Origin: Streptomyces sp. NP-1717
GTDB lineage: Bacteria > Actinomycetota > Actinomycetes > Streptomycetales > Streptomycetaceae
Length of the DNA stretch: 49,370 nucleotides
Direction of reading: 5' to 3'
NCBI RefSeq assembly: GCF_022695985.1
Contig: NZ_JAAPBF010000035.1
Coordinates: 1 to 49,370 of the forward strand
Below, piece after piece: positions 16,206-25,367 of this stretch. Within the stretch, counting starts at the first letter, position 1; each line of letters opens with the position of its first letter. The translations under genes were made by a program, and so were the position numbers. Under the pieces are notes generated by a model that saw nothing but the letters and a program-made list of their open reading frames with translations, was not told the origin of the DNA and ran no database searches.

Positions 16206-18633
16206 TCAGAGAAGCCGCCAGAGATGGTCGTCCGTGCCGTTGTCCTCGAACTGGACCACCTGCGCGCTGTTGGCCGTCGACATCCCGTCCACGCCCAGCA
16301 CCTTTCCGCTGTGCCGGCCCAGGATCAGCGACCAGCCCTCGCCCCGGTCGACCAGTTGCCAGAGGTGGTCGCCGCTCCCGTCGTCCTCGAACTGCACGAT
16401 CCGTGCGCTGTTGGCCGTCGACCTGCCCTCGGCGCCGATGATCTTCCCGCTGTTCCCGTTGCGGATCAGGAACCAGCCGCCGCCCACCGGGGGCAGCTGC
16501 CAGGCGTGGTCCGCCGTCCCCGTGTTGTCGAACTGCACCACCCGCCCGCCCGCGTCGAGCGACATCCCGTCCACGCCGAGCACCTTGCCGCTGTGCTTGT
16601 TCCGTATCCGGCGGTACGGCGGCTCCGCCGTCCAGGCCCGCCCGCCGGGCGACGCGGTCGGAAAGGCGGTGATCCGCAGCCGGGCCGCGCCCATAGGGAT
16701 CAGCGTCACCGGCTCGGGCGGCGCCGTGCTGCGGGCCGGACTGTCCTGGAGGGGAGCGACGACACGCTGGTCGTCGGCCACCCACTCCTCGATACGGCGC
16801 GCCGACGTGGCGATCCGGACCGGCGAGCCCTCGTGGGTGAAGGGGTTCGCGGCCAGCGGTCCCTCGTCGGCCGTGAACCGCAGTCCTCTGAGCGGGTCCG
16901 GCGCGAGACCGACGTTCCACGGGGTGGTGGGGTGCACCGAGAGTTCGGGGAAGTCCTCGGTGCCCGCGAACCGTTCGTACCGCTCGCCGATCTTCAGTGA
17001 GTACGTGAGCGGTCCGTGGTCCACGCTGACGGAGCCGTGGTTGTCGTCCCACGTGCGTACGGTGGTGCGCTGCGGCAGCCGCAGCGTCACCCGGTCGCCG
17101 TCGCGCCACTCGCGCGTGACCTTGAAGAACCGGGGCCCGCCCGGCACGTCCACGCGCCGTCCGGCGACCGTGAGCCGCGGATCCGCGCACCAGCCGGGGA
17201 TCCGCAGACAGAGCGGGAAGGTCACCCGCCGGGGCGTGGTGACGGTGAGGGTGACGGTCTCCTTGAACGGGTAGTCGGTGTCCTCGGTGACGGTGATCTC
17301 CGTGCCGTCGGCGACTTTCGCGCGCACCTGGCTCGGCGCGTACATCGCCGCCGCGAGTCCCCGGTCGGGCGTGGCCAGCCCACAGCTCCTCGGTGAAGTA
17401 GGGCCAGCCCATACCGTAGTTGTGCGGACAGCAGCGGTAGGTGTCGATGCCCGGCTTGTACGCCTGCATGGCGAAGCCGTTCTGGAACTGGCCCTGGTTC
17501 TTGGTGGTGTTGTCCAGCTCCACGCCGTTGGCGCTGGTGATGTAGTGGATGCCCCGGCCGTGCGGGTCGGTGGCGGCCGGCAGCAGATTGAAGGCCAGTT
17601 CCTCGCAGCGGTCGGCCCACATCGGGTCGCCGGTGATCCGGGTGAGCAGTTCGTGGCTGGCCATGAACTCGACCGTGCCGCAGGTCTCGAAGCCCTGGCG
17701 GGGGTCGTCGAAGCCGGGGCGGGAGTTCTCGTCCCCGGCGAAACCGCCGCCGGGGAACTGGCCGTAGGTGCCCATGACGGAGGAGTAACTCCGGTACGTG
17801 GCACGGGTCAGCTCCGCCGAGCCGGACCGCAGCGCGTACTGGGCCGGCTCACGGAAGCCCTGGGCGATGTTGACGTTGTGCAGGTCGGGGAAGTTGTCGA
17901 CCCAGTCGGCGCCGTGGGTGTGCATCTTGTCGGCGAGATCGAGCAGGAAGGACTCGCCGGTGCGGTTGTAGAGCCAGAAGGCGATGTCGAGACCGTCGCC
18001 CCAGCGCTTCGACACCCAGCTTGAGTTGAAGGCGCCGGGGCCCTGCGCGTTCATGTAGCGCAGGAACGGCACGACGAACGGCACGACGCGCTCGTCCCCG
18101 GTGAACTCCTCGTGCGAGCGCAGCGCCTGGAGCAGCGGCAGATACGGCCAGAAGTCCGGACCGCCGTTCAGGGCCGTACGCAGCCGGGCCGGGCCGAAGA
18201 AACCGTCGGGCTGCCGGGTGGCGATGATCGCGTCGATCCAGCGGCGGGCGGTGGCGAGGGCCGCCTGATCGCCGGTGAGGGCCGCCAGGTCCACATAACC
18301 GCGCAGCCAGTAGGTGACTTCCTCCCAGCCTGCCTTCTCCGGGTGCACCCAGCCCGATTCGTCGAACCGCAGGAAGTGCGAGACCTCGGCGTACCGGCCG
18401 AAGAGACCGTCGAGCAGCAGACGCAACTGGCCGGTCAGCCAGCCGCGCGGGGTCACGCTGCCCAGCGGCAGTTTCTGGAACGCGGTCGGGGCGAGCGGTG
18501 CGGCGTTCGGCGTGTACCAGCCGCCGCGTGCCGGGGTGACGGCCGCGGCTGTCGGCGCGAGCGGCCCCAGCAGACCCGCGCCACCGATCGCGAGGGCGCC
18601 GGTGCCGAGGAAATGTCGTCGGTCGAGCGTCAT
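16206..18633 (-). pseudogene. Frameshifted GH127-type (beta-L-arabinofuranosidase-like) secreted glycosidase with ricin-like repeats
   Basis: Two overlapping frames together give one protein. Frame one has a Tat signal (LDRRHFLGTGALAIGG), then the DUF1680/GH127 catalytic region (ETCGTVEFMASHELLTRITGD, YRCCPHNYGMGWPYFTEELW). Frame two continues exactly there with LATPDRGLAAAMYAPSQV, the rest of the barrel, and a C-terminal lectin part. That part has three ricin-type repeats, each ending in a His-x-Trp-x-Leu motif (HAWQL, HLWQL, HLWRL). The break is at the GGG/CCC run at 17379-17381, where one base appears extra. Removing it gives 808 codons before the stop at 16206. GH127 enzymes remove beta-L-arabinofuranose from plant glycans. 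GGGAGA precedes the ATG at 18633. A sequencing error cannot be excluded. Confidence 0.75.
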
Positions 18634-18668
18634 TGGGTCTCCCGTCCACAAGCATCGTCGAAGGTCTG

Positions 18669-18680
18669 TACAACGTTGGA
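18669..18680. promoter_or_regulatory. LacI-type operator candidate in the GH127/AfsR-like divergent region
   Basis: The palindrome CAACGTTG (18671-18678) with a CG centre, in the context GTACAACGTTGGAA, looks like half-sites of LacI-family sugar repressors. It is 36-47 bases upstream of the glycosidase ATG. No LacI gene is in the window, so this is a weak inference. Confidence 0.3.
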
Positions 18681-18814
18681 AACGGCGGCAGTTGGCATCA
18701 CAGCACGGCGCCTGAGCCGTGTCCAGAGAGCTGACCCCGGCTTCTGCCGGGCGCGCCGCATCCACCGGTACATCCAAGGACGCGGCCGTCCGGCGGGGCG
18801 GGGACAATGGCCTG

Positions 18815-21800
18815 GTGACCTACCGCTACGACGTACTCGGCGCCACCCGGGCCTTCGCGCCGGACGGCTCCGAGGCGCGGATCAGCGGGGCGAGGATGCG
18901 CGCGCTGCTGACGGCGCTCGCCGCCGGGGGCGGCCGTACGGTCACCGCCGGCCGGCTGGCCGCGCAGGTGTGGGACGACGACACCCGCAAGCCCCCCGCC
19001 GACGAGTCGGCCGCGCTCCAGGCCCTGATCGGGCGGCTGCGCAAGGCGCTGGGCGGCGCCGCGATCGCCTCCCGGCCGGGCGGCTACCGGCTGGTGGTGG
19101 AGCGCGACGACATCGACCTGTTCCGCTTCGAACGGCTCGCCACCGAAGGCGCGTTCGCGCTGGACGGCGGCGACGGCGCCCGCGCGGCGGCCCTGCTGGA
19201 CGAGGCGCTGGCACTGTGGCGCGGCGAGGCGCTCGCGGATCTGCCGGGCCGCGAGAGCGACCCCCTGGCCGTACGCGCGCGTCAGCGCCGCGCCGAGGCG
19301 CGCCGCAACCGCCTGACAGCCGATGTCCGCCTCGGCCGGCCCGAACGTGCCCTGCCGGGACTCGCCGCACTCGCCGCCGAAGCACCGCTGGACGAGCCCT
19401 TGCAGGCGACCTGGATCGGCGCGCTCCGCTCGGCGGGACGCCGGGCGGAAGCCCTCCAGGCGTACGACGAGATCCGCACCCTGCTGGCCGACCGCCTGGG
19501 CACGGGCCCGGGCAGGGAGCTGCGACTCCTCCACGCGACACTCCTCTCGGACGACGAGACGGACGCCGATGCCCTGACGGGCGACGGGACCGGGGGCCTT
19601 GCCGAGTCGCGGGGCGCCAGGGACGGCGGGGTGCGCTCGCGCGAGCCGGCCCGTCCGGGCGAGGGCGTGGCCCACTCGCGCGGGGAGGACGTTTCGCGCG
19701 GCGGGGTGAGGTCCTTCGGCGAGGCGCGGACCGGCCGGGACGATGTCCGGAACCGGGCTGCGCCCTCCGGCGACTCGGATGATGCGGCGGGGCTCGGTGC
19801 GGCTGCCACGCGGGAGGGAGTGGCGCCCTCCGGCGGTGAGGGCGGGGTGTTCTCGGACGGCCCGGACGGTGCCCGGCGGGCTGCCGCGTACTCGCGCGAG
19901 GCGCCGGCCGCCCGGGACGGCGACGCGTTCGTCCCGGAGCAAGACGCCGTTCGGGACGGTGCGGGGCAGGGTGTGGTGGCGGCCTCCCGTGAGGTGGCCG
20001 CCACCTGGCGCCCGGACGCGCCCCGCGCAGCCCCCGGGCCCGGGAATCTTCCTGCCCGGCTCACCTCCTTCGTCGGGCGTGAGGACGAACTCCGCACGCT
20101 CGAAGAGCAGTTGTCGGCGCGTCGGCTGACCACGCTCACCGGGCCCGGGGGCGCCGGAAAGACTCGGCTCGCCTTCGAGGCCGCCGAGAGCGCGGCGCGC
20201 GGCGGTGCTGTGTGGCCGGACGGGGTGTGGGTCGCCGAGCTCGCCTCCCTACGGGAGCCGGGTGACGTTCCCGAGGCCGTACTGACCGCACTCGGGGGGC
20301 GTGAGACGGCGGTGCGGGGTCCCGGTGGCGCGGAGGGCGCCGCGGCCGGACCGCTCGCCGGGCTCGTCGAACACTGCGGGTCCCGCCGGCTGTTGATCGT
20401 GCTGGACAACTGCGAGCAGGTGATCGGTGCCGCCGCCGGACTCGCCGAGACCGTTCTCACCCGCTGCCCCCACGTGACCGTCCTCGCCACCAGCCGCGAG
20501 CCGCTGGGGGTGCGCGGTGAGTTCCTGTACGGAGTCGGACCGCTGGGCCGGCCGGCGGCGCTGCGCCTGCTCGGTGAGCGCGGCGCGGCCGCCCGGCCCG
20601 GCTTCCGTACCGACGACGACACAGCCGCGTGCGAGGAGATCTGCCGCAGGCTCGACGGTCTGCCGCTCGCCGTCGAACTGGCCGCCGCCAGGCTGCGGTT
20701 GTTCACCCCGCGCCAGCTCGCCGACCGGCTCGACGACCGCTTCCGGCTGCTGGGCGCGGGCAGCGGCAGCAGGACCGTGCTGCCGAGGCAGCAGACCCTG
20801 CGCGCCGTCGTGGACTGGTCGTGGGAGCTGCTGACCGAGTCCGAACGCGCCGTGCTGCGCAGGCTCTCCGTCTTCGTGGGCGGCTGCGCACCGAGCGAGG
20901 CCGAGGAGGTCTGCGCCGGTGGTGACGTGCCGGTCTTCGACGCACTCGCCTCTCTTGTCGACAAGTCGCTTGTCGTGGCCGTGCCCGGCGGCCCGGACGG
21001 CATGCGCTACCGGCTGCTGGAGACCGTCGCCGAGTACGCGGCCGGGCGGCTGGACGAGTCGGGTGAGCGGACCGCCGTCGAACTGCGGCATCTGCGCGCC
21101 TACCGCGAACTCGTACGCGCCGGTGAACCCGAACTGCGCGGCCCCCGCCAGTCCTGCCGGCTCGCGCAGTTCGAGCGGGAGCACGACAACGTACGGGCCG
21201 CGCTGCGCGCCGCGGTCGCCGGCGGGGACGGGCGGCCCCGCGAACAGGACGCGCTGTGTCTCGTGCTCTCCATGAGCTGGTTCTGGCAGTTGCGTGGTCA
21301 TCAGCGCGACGCCCGCGACTGGTCCGGGGCCGTCGCCTCTCTGGGACCCGACCCCTTCGCGCCGCCCGTCCGGCCCGCCGTACCGCTCGCAGCCCCGAGT
21401 ATCGACCTCCCGCCGCCCTGGTCGGTCGAACAGGTGTGGGAGGCCAGGCGTGGTGTGCGGCTGGTGAGCTTCGCGAGCGGCGGGGGAGAGAAGGACGAGG
21501 CGGGCCGCACGCCGGACGAGGCCTCGCGGTCCCGGGGCAGCGCCGACACGCTCGAACAGCTGACCAAGGTCGTCGCCGCCTACCGCCCCGGCATGCCCCA
21601 GGTCTGCCGGCAGCCCGGCGTCATGTGGTTCTTCGCCGGGCTGCTGGCCGGTGAGTGGCGGAGCATGGGCGAGACGCTGGACGCCCTGGTGGACGCCTGC
21701 CGGGCTCTGCCCGGCCGGGGCTGGGACCTCGGCCTCGCGCTGACCCTGCGCGGGAAACTGCTCGAGGCCGCGCCCGGCACCGAGGACCGGGCGGTGCGGG

Positions 21801-22612
21801 ACGCCGACGAGGCGGTCACCCTGTTCGAGCAGGCCGGTGATCTGGTGATGCTCGCCGAATCCCTCTCCGCCAGGGGCGAGTCGTACGAACGGCGGGGCCG
21901 CTACGAGGAGGCCGCAGCGGACTTCGAGCGGGCCATGGAGAGCTGTGCGCTCATCGGTGTGCCCGTCCAAGTGTCGCTGTTCAAGGCGCGGTTGGCGGCC
22001 GTACGGCTGGAGGCCGCCACCGGCCGTGAGGCGGCCGAGGCCGCCGAGCGGCTGCTGCTGGAGGCGGTCGAGGAATCCCGCGGCCAGGCGGGACGCACCG
22101 GCGGCACGGCCCGCCTGCTGCTCGCCGGCCGATACGGCCGTACCGGCCGGACCGCCCTCGCGCGGGACCAACTGACCACCCTGGAAGACGAACCCGGCTT
22201 TCGTGAGCACACCCTCCAGCTGGGTCTGACCGAGGGCCTGCACGGCTGGCTCGACTGTCTCGACAGCACGTACGAGCGGGCCCTGGGCCATCTGCGGGAA
22301 TCGGTGCGCCTGTTGGACAGCCTGGCCCATCTCGTGGCGCCTCAGCTGATGACAGTTCAGTTCCTCTGTGCCGCCTGGGCGAAGTCCGGGACCGGTCAAG
22401 CCGCCGACGGGGCACGGCTGTTGGGGGCGTACGGACGGCACACCGGGCTCGCGGAGAAGTTCCTCCTCCATCCCTACCCGGCCGGCTACGAACGGGAGAT
22501 CGCCCGGCGTGCCGAGGCCGAGGTGCGGGCCGTGCTCGACGACGGGACATGGGCGCGCGCGTACGCCGAGGGCGGCGCCCTCTCCGTGCGGGAGGCCGCC
22601 GCCCTCATCTGA
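18815..22612 (+). CDS. Large AfsR/SARP-like transcriptional regulator (BTAD + NTPase + TPR)
   Basis: A 1265-residue regulator. Residues about 1-90 form an OmpR-type winged helix (LRKALGGAAIASRPGGYRL is its end). Residues about 95-245 form the bacterial transcriptional activation domain (DEALALWRGEALADLPG, LQATWIGALRSAGRRAEALQAYDEI). Next is a 150-residue low-complexity linker, then an NB-ARC-like ATPase with P-loop LTGPGGAGKTRLAFEAAE and Walker B LLIVLDNCEQVI, and C-terminal TPR-like helices. Such proteins activate antibiotic or developmental genes. GTG at 18815 was chosen because family members start just before this first strand; an earlier in-frame GTG at 18719 would add 32 poorly conserved residues. 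It is divergent from the GH127 gene. Confidence 0.88.
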   Translation: MTYRYDVLGATRAFAPDGSEARISGARMRALLTALAAGGGRTVTAGRLAAQVWDDDTRKPPADESAALQALIGRLRKALGGAAIASRPGGYRLVVERDDIDLFRFERLATEGAFALDGGDGARAAALLDEALALWRGEALADLPGRESDPLAVRARQRRAEARRNRLTADVRLGRPERALPGLAALAAEAPLDEPLQATWIGALRSAGRRAEALQAYDEIRTLLADRLGTGPGRELRLLHATLLSDDETDADALTGDGTGGLAESRGARDGGVRSREPARPGEGVAHSRGEDVSRGGVRSFGEARTGRDDVRNRAAPSGDSDDAAGLGAAATREGVAPSGGEGGVFSDGPDGARRAAAYSREAPAARDGDAFVPEQDAVRDGAGQGVVAASREVAATWRPDAPRAAPGPGNLPARLTSFVGREDELRTLEEQLSARRLTTLTGPGGAGKTRLAFEAAESAARGGAVWPDGVWVAELASLREPGDVPEAVLTALGGRETAVRGPGGAEGAAAGPLAGLVEHCGSRRLLIVLDNCEQVIGAAAGLAETVLTRCPHVTVLATSREPLGVRGEFLYGVGPLGRPAALRLLGERGAAARPGFRTDDDTAACEEICRRLDGLPLAVELAAARLRLFTPRQLADRLDDRFRLLGAGSGSRTVLPRQQTLRAVVDWSWELLTESERAVLRRLSVFVGGCAPSEAEEVCAGGDVPVFDALASLVDKSLVVAVPGGPDGMRYRLLETVAEYAAGRLDESGERTAVELRHLRAYRELVRAGEPELRGPRQSCRLAQFEREHDNVRAALRAAVAGGDGRPREQDALCLVLSMSWFWQLRGHQRDARDWSGAVASLGPDPFAPPVRPAVPLAAPSIDLPPPWSVEQVWEARRGVRLVSFASGGGEKDEAGRTPDEASRSRGSADTLEQLTKVVAAYRPGMPQVCRQPGVMWFFAGLLAGEWRSMGETLDALVDACRALPGRGWDLGLALTLRGKLLEAAPGTEDRAVRDADEAVTLFEQAGDLVMLAESLSARGESYERRGRYEEAAADFERAMESCALIGVPVQVSLFKARLAAVRLEAATGREAAEAAERLLLEAVEESRGQAGRTGGTARLLLAGRYGRTGRTALARDQLTTLEDEPGFREHTLQLGLTEGLHGWLDCLDSTYERALGHLRESVRLLDSLAHLVAPQLMTVQFLCAAWAKSGTGQAADGARLLGAYGRHTGLAEKFLLHPYPAGYEREIARRAEAEVRAVLDDGTWARAYAEGGALSVREAAALI

Positions 22613-22627
22613 TGTTCCCGGCTCCGC

Positions 22628-23587
22628 TCAGGACCGGTCGGCCAGCCGCTCCCTGGCCTCCGCGAGATCGGCATCGGTCGGCGCGTCGTCGTGCGTGAGA
22701 CGGCGTCGCCAGTAGCCGGTGAAGTGGACCGAGCGCCTGTCGAGGCCGCGTTCGCCGACCAGATGACGGCGCAGCGCCCGCACCGTGTCCGCCTCGCCAC
22801 CGAGCCAGGCGAACACCGAGCCCGCCGGGAACACCGCCGCCCGCACGGCCTCCACCAGCGCGGGACCGCCGCCCGCCGCCGCGTCCCCGGCCGCCGCGTC
22901 CCCGGCCGAAGGGGCTCGGTGCAGCCAGTGCACCGTCACCTCACCCGCCGACTCGAACCGCTGCTCCTCCGCGGCGTCCCACACCTCCACGTACGCCACC
23001 GCACGCGCCCCCGCCGGCAGCGCCTCGACGATCGTGCCGATCGCCGGCAGCGCCGACTCGTCACCGGCCAGCAGCATCCAGTCGGTGGTCCCGAGCGGTA
23101 CGGGCTCCGTGAAGTACGCGGACGGGCCGAACATGCCGAGCACGTCCCCGGGCCCGGCCGACCGTGCCCACCGGGTCGCGGGCCCCTCGACGGCGCCCCC
23201 GCCCCCGCTGTCGGCGGCGTCGGGTCCCTCGTGCAGGACGAAGTCGACGTCGACCGTGCCCCGTTCCGCGTCGTGCGCGCGGATCGTATAGCTGCGCATC
23301 CAGGGCCGCTCGTCCTCGGGGATCGCCTGGAACGCCCCGTACCAGCGCATCACGTCCCCGTCGGCGCCGGGTTCGGGGAGCCGGGGAACGCTCTGGCCCG
23401 GCCTGGGGAAGTAGAGCTTCACCTGCTGATCGGGAGCCTCGTACGAGAAATCCGCCAGCGCGGGACCGCCGAGGGTGACGCGGACCATGCGCGGCGAGAG
23501 CCGGCGTACGGCGGAGACCTCCACGGTCCGTACCGGCAGGGCCGGAGCGGGGGGCCGCCCGGCGGGCGTGTCTGTGTGACGTGTCAT
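22628..23587 (-). CDS. Siderophore-interacting flavoprotein (ViuB/SIP family)
   Basis: A 319-residue cytoplasmic flavin reductase-like protein. The FAD-binding barrel carries RSYTIRAHD (FAD motif R-x-Y-T). The NAD(P)-like domain has LLAGDESALPAIGTIVEALP, and the C-terminus has FAWLGGEADTVRALRRHLV and FTGYWRRR, all SIP-family signatures. These enzymes reduce ferric-siderophores to release iron in the cytoplasm. The Ala/Gly-rich insert around residue 235 is low complexity. It follows the binding-protein-like gene by 65 bp and is convergent with the AfsR-like gene 15 bp away. No iron box is seen upstream, and the ribosome site is weak. Confidence 0.9.
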   Translation of the reverse strand: MTRHTDTPAGRPPAPALPVRTVEVSAVRRLSPRMVRVTLGGPALADFSYEAPDQQVKLYFPRPGQSVPRLPEPGADGDVMRWYGAFQAIPEDERPWMRSYTIRAHDAERGTVDVDFVLHEGPDAADSGGGGAVEGPATRWARSAGPGDVLGMFGPSAYFTEPVPLGTTDWMLLAGDESALPAIGTIVEALPAGARAVAYVEVWDAAEEQRFESAGEVTVHWLHRAPSAGDAAAGDAAAGGGPALVEAVRAAVFPAGSVFAWLGGEADTVRALRRHLVGERGLDRRSVHFTGYWRRRLTHDDAPTDADLAEARERLADRS

Positions 23588-23652
23588 ACGGAGAAGGTCG
23601 CAGCCGCCACCGATACGCCACCGACACGCCGCCTACACGGCCGTCGCGCCGG

Positions 23653-24513
23653 CTACAGCGCCGCGGCGACCGCGTCCACGAACCGCGCGTGCCCCCGATG
23701 GCTGCGCGGCGCCTCCGGATTCCACGCCACGGTGCGCACCCGCTCCCGCAGCGCGCGCCACTGGCGGTCGCCCTTGAGCGTGTCGGGCATGGCCGCGTTC
23801 GCCCGTACGTCGCTCAGCACCAAGTCCGGTTCGAGCGCGAGCGCCCGCGACCAGCCGGTGGTCAGCCAGTTGCCGCCCGCGCCCTGTCCGGGATCGAGCA
23901 GATCGACACCGAGCTCCGTCAGCGCCCGCAGGTCCGGCCAGGTGCCGGGCCGCGCGAGATGGACGGTGCCGGGCCCGGCGGCCGACAGGGCGAGCACCCG
24001 GGCCGCGGCGGGCCGCGCGGTGAGCGTACGGAGCCGGGCCTCCGCCCACTCCAGATCCTGCGCGTCGGGCTCCCGCGGTGCGCCCAGCGAGCGGGCGAGC
24101 GCCGTGAACCGGTCCCTGATCCCGTGCAGCGGACGGTCCCTGCCCACATCGACCACGACCACGGGCACCCGCTCCTCCAGACGCTTGGCCGCCTCCGGGT
24201 CGATGCCGTAGATCTGACCGCCGCCGTAGCTGACGGCGACCAGGAGGTCGGGCCCGGCGGCGACGACGGCATCCGGGTCCACCGAGCTGCCCGCGCCGAA
24301 GTCCCGGATGCTGGCGAGCGGCAGCCCGCCCGCCTTCGCGGGGTCCGGGGAGTCGCCGTCGTGGTGGGAGCCGAAGACGCCCATGGGCCGCAGACCGTGG
24401 TCCCACAGGGTCGCGCCCGCCTGTACGTAGGCCACCACCCGGACCGGCGGACGGTCCGCGACGGTCAGATGGCCGCGATCGTCCGTGAACTCCCAGCCTC
24501 CGTGCGAGGACAT
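23653..24513 (-). CDS. Siderophore-type ABC substrate-binding-domain protein lacking an export signal
   Basis: A 286-residue member of the FecB/BtuF-like periplasmic binding fold (RVVAYVQAGATLWDHGLRPMGVFG, DPDAVVAAGPDLLVAVSYGG, LEERVPVVVVDVG, LALEPDLVLSDVRANA). These normally bind ferric siderophores outside the cell. Here the N-terminus (MSSHGGWEFTDDRGHLTVAD) is hydrophilic, with no signal peptide or lipobox, and GAGG sits 7 bases before the ATG, so the start looks right. It may therefore be a cytoplasmic relative, perhaps handing ligand to the SIP-family reductase just downstream. No permease or ATPase gene is nearby. Confidence 0.82.
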   Translation of the reverse strand: MSSHGGWEFTDDRGHLTVADRPPVRVVAYVQAGATLWDHGLRPMGVFGSHHDGDSPDPAKAGGLPLASIRDFGAGSSVDPDAVVAAGPDLLVAVSYGGGQIYGIDPEAAKRLEERVPVVVVDVGRDRPLHGIRDRFTALARSLGAPREPDAQDLEWAEARLRTLTARPAAARVLALSAAGPGTVHLARPGTWPDLRALTELGVDLLDPGQGAGGNWLTTGWSRALALEPDLVLSDVRANAAMPDTLKGDRQWRALRERVRTVAWNPEAPRSHRGHARFVDAVAAAL

Positions 24514-24599
24514 GGCGTCGCCTCATTCCGCTCTCGTGGTGCGGTACGTGAGTGTGACCCTGCCCGGCGGACCGCGCCGGGACTCCAACCGTACGACGG

Positions 24600-25367
24600 T
24601 CAGGGCTCGATGAGACCGGCCCGGATGGCGTAACGGGTCAGCTCGACCCGGTCCTTGAGCCCCAGCTTCTGGAGCAGATTGGCCCGGTGGCGCTCCACCG
24701 TCTTGGCGCTGATGACGAGCAGGTCGGCGATCTCCTTGGACGAGTGGCCCTCGGCGACCAGTTTCAGGATCTCCTCCTCCCTCACGGTCACCGCCTTCTC
24801 CGGGATGCTCTCGCCCCGGCGCACCCGGTCCAGGTAGTTGCGGATGAGGGCGGTGACGGCGCCGGGATAGAGGAACGGCTCGTCGCGCATCGCCGCCCGG
24901 CACGCCTCCAACAGGTCGCGGTCCGCGACCGACTTGAGCACGTAGCCGCTCGCGCCGGACTTCAACGCCTCGAAGAAGTACTGCTCGTTGTCGTACATCG
25001 TGAGGATCAGGATGCGTGTGTCCGGCAGCAGCCTGGAGAGTTCGCGGGCGGCCTGGAGGCCGGTCATCCGGGGCATCGCGATATCGAGGATCGCCAGATC
25101 GGGGCGGTGTTCGCGGGCCATCTCGATGGCCTCGGCGCCGTCGCCCGCCTCCGCGACGACGGTCAGGTCCGGCTCGCCGTCGAGGATCAGCCGCACCCCG
25201 CGCCGGACGAGGGCGTGGTCGTCGGCGAGCAGGATGCGCGTCGGCGGGGGGTCGAGGGCGGCACCGGGGCCGGAGCCGCCCTCGGAGCCGGAACCGGAAC
25301 CGGAACCGGAACCGGGACGGGGACCTGAACCGGGGCCGGAGCCGTGTCCGGAAGTGGATTCGGTCAT
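24600..25367 (-). CDS. NarL/LuxR-type two-component response regulator
   Basis: A 255-residue regulator. A 43-residue Gly/Ser/Pro-rich N-terminal tail precedes the receiver domain (RILLADDHALVRRGVRL), with acidic pocket D49-D50, phospho-acceptor D95 (LAILDIAMPRMTG) and the switch lysine in GYVLKSVADRD. A C-terminal LuxR helix-turn-helix follows (LTVREEEILKLVAEGHSSKEIADLL, KTVERHRANLLQKLG; the first residue is V in the protein). It is translated from an ATGA overlap with the sensor kinase and is surely its partner. The stimulus is unknown. The tail is encoded by a hexanucleotide repeat and may vary between strains. Confidence 0.93.
   Translation of the reverse strand: MTESTSGHGSGPGSGPRPGSGSGSGSGSEGGSGPGAALDPPPTRILLADDHALVRRGVRLILDGEPDLTVVAEAGDGAEAIEMAREHRPDLAILDIAMPRMTGLQAARELSRLLPDTRILILTMYDNEQYFFEALKSGASGYVLKSVADRDLLEACRAAMRDEPFLYPGAVTALIRNYLDRVRRGESIPEKAVTVREEEILKLVAEGHSSKEIADLLVISAKTVERHRANLLQKLGLKDRVELTRYAIRAGLIEP
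25287..25315. repeat. Hexanucleotide (GGAACC)n tandem repeat inside the response regulator gene
   Basis: About five copies of the 6-base unit CCGGAA/CCGGGA are in register with the reading frame and encode alternating Gly-Ser. Similar but degraded units extend on both sides. Changes in copy number would keep the frame and lengthen or shorten the N-terminal tail. Confidence 0.7.

Noticed and set aside
18815..22612. AfsR-like regulator as the sign of a secondary-metabolite gene cluster
   Set aside because: No polyketide, peptide or terpene biosynthetic genes are nearby, only single flavin oxidoreductases; the regulator alone does not define a cluster.
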